A stretch of DNA of 64,000 bases, taken from the NCBI GenBank assembly GCA_032821775.1, contig JAVLRN010000011.1, forward strand, positions 1,364,001 through 1,428,000, read 5' to 3'. Below are positions 42,883 to 54,238 of this stretch, one piece after another. The notes beneath the pieces were generated by a model that saw only the letters and a list, made by a program, of their open reading frames with translations, had not been told where the DNA came from and ran no database searches. A program made the translations under genes and the position numbers. This DNA comes from Sanguinoderma infundibulare. Taxonomy: Eukaryota > Basidiomycota > Agaricomycetes > Polyporales > Polyporaceae. Position 1 is the first letter of the stretch; the number at the start of each line of letters is the position of its first letter.

Positions 42883-44477
42883 AGTGAGCGTGAGGGGTGG
42901 GTAAAGAGTGACTGTGAGTTGGTGGTTTGGCCGAGGCTGAGAAGGGACGAATGCGACTGGGAGGACGCGATGAGGACTTGAGCATCGCGTCCCCCCAGGT
43001 ATTTATACATGCCTGGGCCTGCGTGCTCGTGTCTGAGAGGCCCGTGCGCTCGTGTCTGGCTGCAGTTCCGACGGGTCTGTGGTGCCGAGATTCGATCCAG
43101 GGTGTTCGCTGAAACACACCGTCCCGCGAATGGGAGTCGTGCGTGCGCGGATGCCGTCGCGTATGGCTACGCGCGTGGGCGTCTGTAACGGTCGTGAGCG
43201 TCTCGTTCCCTTTATTTGATCGGTAATCGGCCTCGTGTCCCCCGTCTGTCCACCAAAACGGGCGACCCGACGGGTTTTCTGTCAATCCTGGCACTCATGC
43301 TTGCTGCGAGCCCAGCCTCCTGCGATCATGCCACCTCAAACGCATCCACAAAAATGGTCGGCTACCGCCTCCAGGAGACTGGGCTATGTCTCAGACCTCG
43401 GAGTCCCATTGCCAAGGACGCAATATTAATCGATGAGCGGGATCTAGGCCGTCTTGCCGCCGTCGCGGTCGCGACGGGACACTCAACGGCGCACGAGAGT
43501 AGGTATGAGCGACCCGTTCATGATACGATGGTGGCTTCGGAAATCTTGGCGGAAATCTGTATAATCATTGTTCTAAAACCACCGTTTTACCTTCAGGCTT
43601 CTGTGTCCTTTCCAATCGGAAACGATGGGCCTCCAGAACCGCGCGGAAAGATGGATTGCAAACGGCATTTCAGAGGAACGGTCGAGGTTGGGCTAAGCGA
43701 TCTGTCATCAGCACGCCGAGTCTGGACGCTTCATCTCGTTTCCGAAGACGGGAGGCTCGGAAGACCATTCTTGAAATCTTCTTCTGCTTCCGCACGCCAA
43801 CACCGTGGCACAGAACGTCGAGCGGGGTACAGCAGACGTGCCGCTGGCCGTGACAACTGCCTGCGCGTAGTAGCCGGGCTGCGTGCTCGTCGCCCACCCT
43901 GTGGAATATTACCTCAGTACTCGAGGCACACGGTCTGGCTCAAGGGCTGCGCTCCTAGCTAATCCTTATTGACCTAGAACGAATCGGAGGATATTCGCCG
44001 ACGTGAGTAAGACTCTTCTTGTGAGCCTCTGTGAGTCAGTCTAGTCTTACCGCCATTTCACAGCACAGTGCCGGCATGCCCCGTATTACTGAACGGTGCT
44101 GTTTAGCCAATGTCTAGCATGACGGCATAGACGGCACAACTGCTTTCGCAGCGGGTCTCGCGGACTTCATGATGTGGCAATCTGCGCCGGTGAGCTTCCT
44201 GGTCTGTTCGCCGTTCGGGTTCTTCGTTCCAGGGTCTCATTCTGCGCGCTCCGTCTGCTTCTCGAATAACTCCCTTTCCATACATCAACACAACAGAACG
44301 TACGCGTTACATTCAGATACAATCAAACCTGACCATGCTATCCCAACTGGTTTGAAACAAAGTACAGACTTCTCCAAGGTGAGACTCCACAACGACCTCT
44401 AGTCCACAAGTACTGCATACTAATCTAGCATAACGGCTGTTTATAGGCCGCTATTCGAGCGAAGGACGTCTCTGTCC
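42883..44477. other. 1.6 kb spacer between hydrophobins 7 and 8
   Basis: Contains the hydrophobin 7 promoter. A plus-strand frame of about 250 codons (43216-43962) shows no domain and no plausible start context. Nothing supported. Confidence 0.5.
43001..43007 (-). promoter_or_regulatory. TATA box of hydrophobin 7
   Basis: TATAAAT in CATGTATAAATACC on minus, about 119-125 bp upstream of the ATG. Confidence 0.65.
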
Positions 44478-44950
44478 TTAGAGCGTCACCGGCACGCAGC
44501 CGATGGAGAGCAAGCCGCCCTGTGCCAACGCGCAATCAGCATACTGGCGTCTTGATAAGGTGTGTCTGATAACTCTGCGAAGACTTACGACGTTGTTGTT
44601 CGTGCAGCAGACGGTGTTGGACGAGCACTGGTTGCCCGTGCCGACGCCGATGACGGTGATGGGCGAGCAATCCAGCCCGACGAGGCCCGTGATGTCCCCC
44701 AGGATGATCCCGAGAAGCCCCAGGATGATGTTGGCCGACGCCGAGTTAGACTGAATGCGATGCGTCGGGAGAACTCGAGGTGAGTACGCTTGCTGCTGGA
44801 AGTGCTGAGGATGTTACTTACGTCGAGGACGCTGTTGCAGCATTGGATCGCGCCAGTGGAGCAAGACTGGCGGGCCTGGAGCTCGACGGGGGTGGCGGCC
44901 GCAAGGAACGGGAGGGCAAGAGCAGCAACGGTGATGGCGCGAGGGAACAT
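44478..44950 (-). CDS. Class I hydrophobin 8
   Basis: Exons 44950-44822, 44750-44589, 44519-44478; 110 residues. Signal peptide MFPRAITVAALALPFLAAAT, then PVELQARQS. Cysteine pattern [49 protein letters not shown]. The exon 2 core is ANIILGLLGIILGDITGLVG. The usual TATA position has only GTACAAAAGG (about 45057-45048). Same orientation as hydrophobin 7. Confidence 0.95.
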
Positions 44951-47509
44951 CTTGGATGAAGATGGGTTGGCGAGTGCTCTGAGGAGTGCTGATGCTCGAG
45001 TGGGGCTGAACTGTGGTGTTCCGCTGAGGTCTGTCCGTCGCGGTGCGTACCCTTTTGTACACCGTCCCTCATCGCTGTTCGCTAAAGTTGTGCTCCTCAT
45101 GTCGTGGTCGACTTCGCTGTGCGCGACCTCAGAGAATGACGTAGCTCCGTCACCATTGGGCGACAATTCGGAATGAATGCTCTGCTCTCTGAACCATGCG
45201 CGCGCGCCGACGGCGTATCTCGACGTGGGTGGCGAATTCGGGCTTCGTGAGAGGTGCCTTACTCTCCAGAGCATTGAATTGGCGAATTCGTCCACATCGA
45301 CACCATGTGCTGGAGAACGTAGGGTCACCAAAGGCATGCAGATGCAAACCTGGACTGGTATCTTCGGTCCGTGATGCCACGACCACCCTGTGGTTCGACC
45401 TCTGGACCTTTTTCTTCCACAGCCGTTGTATTCCTGGAGAACTTCGAAACGTCCGGGTTCAACGATCTACCGCCACTGCTGGTGGACTGCCACCGCGACC
45501 GCGCGGAACGTCCGCGAAATATCCATCTGTCCGTTGCATTTCGGAGCGGAGGACGGCTAAGCGCATTCACGTTGCTCCTTTGTCCTACAAACTTCTCCGA
45601 GACGGAAGATGAACCTGTCCGACGCTCAAACCCCGTCGAGGACGTTGGGGCCATGAGCGCAGTGGGTCGACCGATCCGCGATTGTTGCTCATCACATCCA
45701 GCTGACCCGGCTTTCGCAGCGTTGCAATCTGCACCCGCTCCCATCTTTTGTCGTGTTTGGAACACGGCAACTATCACTGCCGACAACTGGCAGTTCGTTC
45801 AACACGGACTCAGTAGCCAGCGGCGACAGAGCGACTTAAGTCCATACCCGGGTGGGGCAGATGAGCTGATGGAATAGATTTCATTTTAGGTGGTAACGTG
45901 AAGGAAGATTCGCCACGCCCATCCGGTGCTGCTCTGCTGCGGGGAGATGGGAGGCTCGGTGAGTGGTCCCTCATTGGCCGGGGAAGGAACCTCGGTAACG
46001 ATCTGAATGTCGTAACGCCGCGGAGACACCGCTTCAAAAAGAGGGTCGTGTCGGGCTCTTTCCTGCGACCACGAGCTCCCTTTCTCGCCATACTTCTCGT
46101 GCTTGCCTGCTTGAAGACACTACATAGTGCCAGGGGCGGCCGTGGACGCATCGCGCTCGGCTCAATGCCCGAGGAGTTCGCGTTCATCGGAAAGTCGTCC
46201 AACATCCGTCTAATCGGTTCATTGGTAAGAAGATGGTTTAAAAGGCGAAATGGCAGACCAGACGCTCTTCTGTCCCCAATGTCGCCTAACCGATCATATG
46301 GAGGCTCGGAGTGACCAGGCACGCCAATAACGGACTCTTCGCCGTTCGGCTTCCGAGCCCGAAGGACGTGAGAACGGATCTGAAATTGCTTCCAGTAAGC
46401 ACTTTACCTCCGCACTCACGGCGAACAGACCCTTCTGACGGAACACACTTCTAACGGCGGGCGATGCAGGAGCGCTCGGACGTTGTTCTTGTTCGTCTTG
46501 CACCAGTCTTGCACGGTTGCGTGGTGGCAGCCAGTCGGCGGGACGTGCTCGGGCGTTGTGCCACTGCCACCCCAATGACGAACTTGATTCAGAGGCTCAC
46601 TATTTCCATGGCAGTTGTCAACGGCCGCGAGGGCATCATCGTGGCGTTGTGGCATTGGCACTCGCATTTTCGATTAGGTGCCGAGGTAAGCTGCGATGCG
46701 ATGCGCTGGGATAGGATCAGGATTGCTATGATTGAAGTCGGATCGATCCACAAAGATTTCGAGTCATCGACGCTCAATCACCGTCGCGGGTAATGAGGAT
46801 GGGGGATTGCCGGAGGTGGGTACTCAACACCAGCTCAGCACTTGCACGATAATGACCAACTTCATACGGTCTAGGCAGCGATATCGTTCGAACTTAGCCT
46901 GCTGCTCGAGTCTTTGGACCTCGTCTGGGGGTTGGGGCTGCGGTCATTATTGAGTCCTTACGTAAAAATATCGTGCAGGACTCACCGTTTACATAGACTT
47001 CTCTCGCCGCAATCCCTCCCTGCGCTACGGGAACCGCTGTGTGCCGTTACCCATGTAGCTTGGCACGCGCCTTTGGTCAAGGTTGTTTCGTCAGCACGGC
47101 TTTGGACGGCGCCGAGTTGTTCACTCCGCGCGGGGGTTTGGCAAGGTCGTTGACAGAATGGCCCGTGCAGTCTGGTGCGCAACAACGAAGATTTTGACAA
47201 ATTAACCGCTCCAAGCAAGGACGAAGACGTTGGAGCGCTTTCCATCCTCGGCGGCGAATCGACGATCGTTAATCCAGCGGCAAGTCGGCGCGCGCGCATT
47301 CTGTCAAGCCTCTGTTGGCTCGAGCGAGCTTGATGATTGGAAGGTGACCATGATGATTCCTGGGCGCGCCGGGCTTCGAGGTGCTGAACGCTGGACCTGC
47401 GCAGGTATAAAACGTTGCAGGCGATATCGCTGCTCCTCAGTTCCAGCTCATCCGCAGAACTACACACAGCAGCCTCATCAGCAGCAAACTCGCTCCTTTC
47501 ATCGCCAGC
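44951..47509. other. 2.6 kb spacer between divergent hydrophobins 8 and 9
   Basis: No recognisable gene. Frames at 45371-45877 plus, 45786-45325 minus, 46322-45810 minus and 45898-46314 plus overlap one another antisense and have no motif. The hydrophobin 9 promoter is at the right end. Confidence 0.5.
47406..47412 (+). promoter_or_regulatory. TATA box of hydrophobin 9
   Basis: TATAAAA in CAGGTATAAAACG about 98-104 bp before the ATG. Confidence 0.75.
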
Positions 47510-47983
47510 ATGCTCTCTCGCGCCGTCGCCACTCTTTACGTCCTCCTTTCCCTCTCCATCCTTGCGGCCGCCATGCCCACCCCTGGGTCTGAGCCCGCTA
47601 GCAGCTGCAGCACGGGCCCGATTCAGTGCTGCAACAGCGTCCAGAACGTAGGTCTTGCCGTCGCAAATCCAAAGCAAGAACATTTGTATTGACTCAAATA
47701 TTGTCTTAGGCTAGCAGCGCCGCGAGTACTCAGATCCTGGGCCTGCTGGGCATCGTCCTCCAAGATCTCAACGTCCTGGTTGGCCTTACCTGCTCCCCGA
47801 TCAGCGTCATCGGCGTTGGGGGCAGTTCTTGCTCGGCCAACGCGGTCTGCTGCCAGGACAACTCCCACGTCAGTAGTCGCACCACCTTGCTTGGACGGGA
47901 ATGGGGATTCTGACAGATGATTTTGTTCTTTGTACTCGCAGGGCACCCTCATCTCCATTGGCTGCGTCCCCGTCATCCTCTAA
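47510..47983 (+). CDS. Class I hydrophobin 9
   Basis: Exons 47510-47647, 47710-47868, 47942-47983; 112 residues. Signal peptide [20 protein letters not shown]. Cysteine pattern [48 protein letters not shown]. The residue before LISIG is Thr instead of the usual second Gly. The exon 2 core [20 protein letters not shown] is closest by eye to hydrophobins 4 and 5. Donor sites are GTAGGT and GTCAGT. Confidence 0.95.
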
Positions 47984-48991
47984 GGATCCAACTGCACCGC
48001 AGTTGCGTGTTCGAACGTGTTAGCTAGGACTTTACATATTCGTGTTGGTACCTCGCGCGAAGCATTTACGGGTATAGGTGTTTCCCGGGCTAGGACTCGT
48101 TCTGTTTGTAGTTCAGTCTCGGACGCGAATTAGAGAGATCTGTGTCGTTGTCCGAATCACATGGCCGAAAAGCCATCCGGTAGCTGTTTCGCATGTCCGA
48201 CAGAGTGAGAGACGAAAACAAAGTTGTGTCGCTACTTCGGAGACGAAGAGAATTTCAAGGTACAAGTCCACAAGTTTGGTAGAGGACGTTCTTGGTAGCG
48301 CTACGCCGAACCCAACGCAGACGCGAGCCTGCGTGCTCACAGCGCTGCCTAGCGTTCCGAACGGCGACCACGATGGAATGACGTCGAGGCGTCGGTGGCG
48401 TAGCGACAATAGACATCTTTCAATGCCTTGTTGAATTGAGTTTGGGGCGACAGATATTTGTTCGGTCGCTACATGGCTCACGCTGCCATCGATGTTAGGA
48501 GATGCGAATACAGGTCCCACAAGCCCCCAATCGCGAGAGCCACGGAGTGCTACCCAAATTTTGCCATTGGTTGACCCAGACGTCGAGGACTGCACCCGTT
48601 TGGGGGGATCAGGGGATGTGAGGACTTCGATAGGTCATGGTTACGTTCTGGAGCGTCAGCCGCCCTCGGAAATGGAAATTGAACGTGCTGGAAGTTACCT
48701 TGAGCTCAGAAATAGGTGTCGGGATGCGGGACGAGGGGGCCAGTTTTATCGGACTTGATTCCCACTACCGACGGCGGGGTGCCACAAGATCGTGAGGTTA
48801 AACACATGGGATCCGTGAATTTGCAGAGTAAGGAGGTCACAATGACAAGGCGAGCAACGACATTAGTGCCGTACTTTACGGGCCCGTTGAGCATAAATGA
48901 CAGCTGTGTGTTCAAGAAAACAATCACAAGCATGAGCAGGCGCCGCGAAGGGTGATATCCCGAACCGGGTACTCGTACTCACCGACGGGGG
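47984..48991. other. Spacer between hydrophobin 9 and the GFA-family gene
   Basis: 1 kb between convergent genes; only short antisense-overlapping frames, nothing supported. Confidence 0.5.
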
Positions 48992-49516
48992 TCAGGAGTC
49001 CAGCCGAGCCGAGCCGTTCTCGTACCCCTCCCACTTTTCGAGTCCATCTTTCACATCGAACATGCGCGTCCCATAGAAGATGTGCGCCGTCGGCTTCACG
49101 TTCTCCCAATCGATGATCTTGCCTGCCGGGTCCCGGGCGAGGTGCGCGCCCCACACGCTGCAGCTTCCAGTCTTCGCGTTCGCAGACATCACGCATGCGC
49201 CGCACGTCTTGCATCGCCAGCGGGTTTTGTGCGCCTTGCTCGGGATCACATACGAATCCAGGCGCTCCTCGTGGGGCGCCGCGTGCGTCCATGTGAACGC
49301 GCGCGATGGGAAGTGCATGGTGTGAACGAACGGACAGCCTGTCGGCGCGAAACGGTCGGTGTTCGGCGTTGCGCCACGTGCTTGGGCTTGAGAGGAACTT
49401 GGAAGGGGCAGCTCACCTGTCAGCCGCTGGCAGAGCGTACAGTGACAGAATGCACTAAGGTTTGGTCCTCCAGTCACCTCGTAGGAGACGCCGCCGCAAA
49501 AACATGTACCCTTCAT
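48992..49516 (-). CDS. GFA / CENP-V domain zinc protein
   Basis: Two exons, 49516-49417 and 49338-48992; 148 residues. Small zinc-binding fold shared by glutathione-dependent formaldehyde-activating enzyme and CENP-V. Motifs: GTCFCGGVSYEVTGGP with the N-terminal CxC, AFCHCTLCQRLTG (CxxC-type second site), SKAHKTRWRCKTCGACVMSA (CxxC) and GSCSVWGAHLARD. It ends in ARLDS before TGA at 48994-48992. The intron splits LTG/CPFVHTMHF with consensus sites. An open frame continues upstream to 49966 but lacks family features, so the ATG at 49516 is chosen. In fungi such proteins are often annotated as formaldehyde-activating, though most lack proven activity. Its place in the hydrophobin array appears incidental. 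Confidence 0.88.
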   Translation of the reverse strand: MKGTCFCGGVSYEVTGGPNLSAFCHCTLCQRLTGELPLPSSSQAQARGATPNTDRFAPTGCPFVHTMHFPSRAFTWTHAAPHEERLDSYVIPSKAHKTRWRCKTCGACVMSANAKTGSCSVWGAHLARDPAGKIIDWENVKPTAHIFYGTRMFDVKDGLEKWEGYENGSARLDS

Positions 49517-51050
49517 GTTGGTGATCCTGATCTGTATTCTATACGGGGAATTAGTCCACTGTCCAGCCTCTACGGGCAGCTCGATCAACTCACGATCGCT
49601 GCCAATCGCCAAGTAGAATTTCCAGTGAACTGCTTGTGCCACAAAGTATCGGGAAGATGACAGTCGAACACTTGGAGGACTGAAACCGAAACCGAGTGGG
49701 GCGTAGGCCTGCCTGTGCCAGAGTTTGCTTGCGTTTGCTGCCGACCCCGCGACGGCTCTCCGCCGCTTCGCGCGGTCATGTGACCTTGTTAAGGAACGCA
49801 ACGCGCCGCTCCACAAGTCGCCTTTTTCCCTGGAAAGAATTTCTGAAATGAGCTGTTCGAGCCCGATCAGGTCACAGGCACCAACATGTTGACAAGACAT
49901 ACCAAGGGTCAAGGAACTTGAAAGAACGAACATACGGCCAAGGACCTCCGATGAGCTGATCTTCAATCGAACAATTGGAATGAGCTGTTATCACAAGGCC
50001 AAGTAAACTTGCAAGCAAGGAATTCGTCCTCCGACACTATTTTCGGAGTTGGATCTGGTTGGATGCCATTCGTTGTACGTCGGTCATAAATGCAAAATGG
50101 ATCGGGATATCGGAACCTTGCGAGCAATCCATGGCTATTTACCCTTTCTTATGCGGTCCGTGCGCATCGGGGAAGCCTCCAAGAAGATGCTGAGTGACTT
50201 AGAGAGTAATTAATCGGAGCAGCATAAGTAACAGCGCACTCACCTTATTGTCAGAAGGCCTCAAGTCCTCGACCGATTGGGATAGACCAAACCAACTATA
50301 ACAAACATGCAGCCAGCAAGACGACCCCACCAACGTACTATTTCACGTTCGAAACAGGTGACGGTTCGCATCCTGCACTCCGTGACCTGCAATAGCCTCC
50401 GTGCTGACCATTGAGCCAAATCCTTCCGAATCCCAGTACGCTGAGATCGACACTCCGACGCTCCGGCTCGACCCCAGACTGGCATCGATCATGAAAAAAA
50501 GGCACAGCATGAACCACCGCCACGAGACGTGCCGCAGAAGAACGCTTAGGCAGCGGCAAGCGGACGCGGACACGTTCACTTTCAGCCTTATTCGTGCCAG
50601 TCACCTGCCTCAAGCGGCATTTGCCTTTGACCTCTCGGCGCCGAGCACCCCGCTCTAGGCCCCCGACGGTGCACTCGTCCGTGGCTAAAACACCCGCACC
50701 GTCGACGCCGGGCGGGCACGTACCTGCAAATTCCAAATTTGGCGTCGCCTCGCGCCCTCGACCAATGGACAAGCTTCCACGACGTGCGGGGCCCCGGAAG
50801 CGGGGCGTGACATCGCAGACGACCTGTCGGCCGCACTCCGAAACGCGGCACGTTCGTGACGCCGCAGAAGCGAAGGCCTGGAGCCTGAGGGGGACGAAGC
50901 CTCTGCAGGCTAGCGTGCAGACGCACAGACCATCGTCCGCGAGTATAAGAGCGACTGTAGACGGATGGGCCAAATTCAGTTCGCCGTCGCTCAACTCTCG
51001 CAGCCCAGCACTGAACCATACCCACCGCTTCGGCCCTCATCATACCCACC
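49517..51050. other. Shared upstream region of GFA-family gene and hydrophobin 10
   Basis: 1.5 kb between divergent genes. A minus frame of 218 codons (50994-50338) and plus frames opposite it have no recognisable domain and are judged chance in GC-rich sequence. Confidence 0.5.
50944..50949 (+). promoter_or_regulatory. TATA-like box of hydrophobin 10
   Basis: TATAAG in GCGAGTATAAGAGCG about 102-107 bp before the ATG. Confidence 0.6.
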
Positions 51051-51492
51051 ATGTTCGCTCGTTTCGCCGCCGTCGCCACTCTCTTTGCCCTCCCACTCCT
51101 TGCGGCCGCCGGTAACTGCAACACCGGGCCCGTCCAGTGCTGCAACGCCATGGAGGACGTGAGTTTACTCTTGCCTACTTTCTTCGTGCCGAGTCCCAGA
51201 AACACTGACGACGACGCTTTGGGTCTGCTAGTCCAACTCGGCTGCGGCCTCTGGCATCCTCGGCGTGCTCGGCATCAACGTCCAGCAAGTTACCGGCAAG
51301 ATCGGTCTCCAGTGCTCGCCCCTCTCCGTCGTCGGTGTCGGCGCCGGCTCCGGCTGCGCCTCGCAGCCCGTCTGCTGCCAGAACAACAACGTCGTGAGTC
51401 TCTCGTTCTCTCCACGACCGACACGGAGGACTTACTGGTGGGGTTTGAAGGGCGGCGCCATCTCCCTTGGCTGCGTTCCCGTCGAGCTCTGA
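51051..51492 (+). CDS. Class I hydrophobin 10
   Basis: Exons 51051-51158, 51232-51393, 51451-51492; 103 residues, the shortest. Signal peptide MFARFAAVATLFALPLLAAA; the mature protein starts almost at the first cysteine (GNC). Cysteine pattern [49 protein letters not shown]. The second intron ends in TTTGAAG, an unusual acceptor (AAG rather than YAG), but it alone gives the 42-nt last exon. Subgroup partner of hydrophobin 7. It is the last hydrophobin of the array. Confidence 0.94.
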
Positions 51493-51989
51493 GCGACTGG
51501 AGCATTGAGCCACCAGGCTCAGACCGTAACGTGCGAATGATACCTTAGTCGGAGGATACCTACCTTATTACCTGTCTAATGTTGGGCTGAATGCATAACC
51601 ATCTGGCTAATGGAACTTGCGTGAGCTGTGGGACATGGATCAGTTGAGAGAACACCGACGGCGAGCTCTCTGTCATCGGAGGCCGTGGTGTCAGACGCAC
51701 CTTGAAAATTGGAAGATTCGTACCTGCTTTTCGCTGGAGAGGGCAGAGCCGACGATGGACCTCCACAATACTCTACAACCTCAGCGTTTGGCCACGGACG
51801 CACAATACTTGTCGTTGGGGCTTGGAGTAATAGCTGGGTGGGTTACGGTGTGCGAGCTGCTCCAAATTTGCGGTGCGGTCAGAGAGTCAGGCTGATTCAC
51901 CCATCGAAACGGTCGGTAGTGTTGTGCAGCATGGGAATATCATTCCTGGACAAACGATGAATATACACGCTTTACGACTTGTTCCAGCA
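51493..51989. other. Intergenic between convergent hydrophobin 10 and GH12 gene
   Basis: About 500 nt of 3' flanks; no gene. Confidence 0.55.
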
Positions 51990-52952
51990 TCAGTTAATAG
52001 CCAAGCTGTAAGCAGACCTGCACAATATCGCCGTCAGCGACTGGAACACGCGACGAAACCAATAGAAGAGCGCGTACGTGGTGAGGGTAGCAGACCCAGA
52101 GGTCGGCTCCGTACCCGCCTGCGCGGTGACGAGGTACTGCGACGAGCTCATGCCCTCGTGCTGCACCAAGTACTGTCCCCAACCCCTCGTCAGCGAGCGC
52201 CCGCTTTCCTAGAGTGGCGTAGCAGAACTCACGTCGAAGAACGCCTTGATATCCCCGCTGAAGCTCGTGATCGTGCCCGACGTGGGCAGGAACGAGAACA
52301 CGGCGTTGGCGCCGTTCGAGCCCGAGTACAGGTTCCACGTGTGGCCCGCGAGCGACAGGTTGGACGCGACGGGCACCGGCTTGCCGTCCGAGCCGTACTG
52401 GGACGAGATCGGGCCCGCGTTGAAGTTGGCGAGCCAGATCATGATCTCGTTCACGTTCGAGCCGCCGGCCGAGTTGGACGTGAAGAGGTCGTACGCGACG
52501 TCGGCGACGACCGTGCCCGACGCGGACTGCGACCAGGTCCAGGTCGACTGCAGCGCGCGCGCGCGCGCTCTTCGTTAGCATAATACACGGAAAGAGGAGA
52601 GCAAATGGGGAAGACGTACGGGCATGCTCGTGATCGCGCTGAGCTGCTTGTTGATGCCAGAATTGAGCTGGATGTTCGTGAAGCTCTTCACGCCGGTGCC
52701 GCCCGTCCACGTCCACGTCGTCTTCCACGCGATCGTGCTCCCGCTCAGGCTGACGATGTTCGCGCACTGCTGGCCCGACGTCGCGCCGTCCTTGCCCCAC
52801 TGGTCGAGCAGGAGCGAGTACTGGCTCGCCGTGACGACGTCCCACTGGCCGCAGTGCGAGGACGTGTCGAGCTGGCGCTTCGCAAGCTCCGGGGCCGCGG
52901 ACGCGAGGAGGGGCGCGGAGAGCGCGAGGAAGGCGAGCGCTTTAGAGAACAT
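51990..52952 (-). CDS. Secreted GH12 endoglucanase / xyloglucanase
   Basis: Exons 52952-52620, 52547-52233, 52172-52078, 52017-51990; 256 residues. Retaining endo-beta-1,4-glucanase or xyloglucanase acting on plant cell-wall glucan outside the cell. Signal peptide MFSKALAFLALSAPLLASAA, then propeptide-like PELAKRQ. GH12 motifs: GQWDVVTASQYSLLLDQWG, CANIVSLSGSTIAWKTTWTW, NEIMIWLANFNAGPISSQYG with the nucleophile Glu in NEIMIW, GHTWNLYSGSNGANAVFSFL, and QYLVTAQAGTEPTSGSATLT with the acid/base Glu in GTEP. No carbohydrate-binding module. The C-terminus TSAYSLAIN requires two small 3' exons. The first intron contains an alternating (GC)n tract. TATA box at 53052-53046. Very secure family call. 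Confidence 0.94.
52553..52568. repeat. Alternating CG dinucleotide tract in GH12 intron 1
   Basis: Uninterrupted alternating G/C of about 16 nt just upstream of the intron acceptor (minus strand). Such tracts can adopt Z-DNA and vary in length. Confidence 0.85.
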
Positions 52953-54047
52953 CGCTGTTGAGCGCGGTCAGGTGAGTCCGGTTGAGGTGTCTGTTGAGCC
53001 AGGCCCAAGAGGATACGGGTCAGACACGGTCGGGAGACTCAGGTGTTATATACCCGGAACCTGTGAACGACGTCCAAGTGCCTGCACACGCCAAAGCGAC
53101 GTGAACAACGCATCGTCTCCGGAGAAGGGCGGCGCGGAAAAACATACGCCTATATCTCGCTGGTAACGAACACTGGCGCAGACGTGGTCGCGCTCCCGCC
53201 GTGCTCCTGGGCTCGTGCTTTGGCTGCAAAGCGCTATTCTCGGCGTTTTTAGAAGCCACGCTCGCGCAGATGTGCGATTGCGATCACCACATTGGGAGGG
53301 GAGAACGTGGGCGGCTCCGAATACAGAAGCTGTTGACATCAGGTGCGGCCGTCGACGGTGACAACCGTCGGTAGCGACTGCACCCGAGCGTACCCTGGGC
53401 GTACCTGCTGCCCAGCAGCATGTGCTACGGTTCGGAGATCCTGAGAAGCGCATAGGTTATATTCGTGGTGAGAAGTCACGGCCCTGGTCATGGACGCACC
53501 TCCTACTTGGCAGGGAGTGGATGGAGACGGCCCGGTCGGCACGCGACAAGGATGAACTATCCAGCGGCTGCCCCTGTGCCTCTCGGAACAGTTTAGAAGG
53601 CTGCATAGAAAACGAGAGTCATATGCCTCGTCTCCAACAGACATACAGGCCCTCTCCGGGGGAAACGTCCTTTCATGATACTCGCCGGATTATCGTTTGC
53701 CATTTTTCGGCCGAATGGAGAGGAGCGAAGAGAGGTGAAGAGAGGACGTATGGCAAGGAGACCTGGTTCTAGAACTTGGCGGCGGAGAGCGTAGAAATTC
53801 GCAACCAATTTGTTAGAGCCCGGGTTTGCAGGAAATACGAGTTACTGGGTGGATGCTGAGCTGGAGGGCGCGCGACTCGTTTGGGAAGTGACACTTACAC
53901 GGAGGGAGGGCTTGTTCGCATGTTGAGTTTGAAGACGTTCTGCACGCACACGTCAGAGATAGGCCTTCGAGCCGGTTGGACACTGTTAAAAATCACAATC
54001 ATGATGACGTACTCCATGTGAACGGTGCCATCTCTGACACTAGTAGA
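52953..54047. other. GH12 upstream region
   Basis: No gene recognised. Short frames only. Confidence 0.5.
53046..53052 (-). promoter_or_regulatory. TATA box of the GH12 gene
   Basis: TATATAA in GGTATATAACACC on minus, about 94-100 bp upstream of the ATG, same spacing as in the hydrophobins. Confidence 0.65.
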
Positions 54048-54108
54048 GTCTACACACGCTTTTGCAAGTGCGCGGTTTATTATACCGACCGCACTTGCAA
54101 GTGCGCGG
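54048..54108 (+). repeat. Left terminal inverted repeat
   Basis: 61 bp, matches the complement of 54920-54980 with one difference (CACACG versus CACAGG). Confidence 0.92.
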
Positions 54109-54238
54109 CCCGCCGGTCCCGGTCCACTCCCTTCTCCTATCCCCTCTCCTCCGGCCCCTCCTCTAGTTTGTATTTATAGCCCTGCTATAAGCGCATCTTG
54201 TACATCTTTTCGGATACAATGGTAATTGATTAATTTTC

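Noticed and set aside
43670..43960. Possible secreted or CBM1-like remnant on minus
   Set aside because: A QPGYYAQ-like stretch caught the eye, but no cysteine pattern or signal peptide supports it.
50338..50994. 218-codon open frame on minus between the GFA-family gene and hydrophobin 10
   Set aside because: No recognisable motif, overlapped by opposite-strand frames, and covers the hydrophobin 10 promoter.
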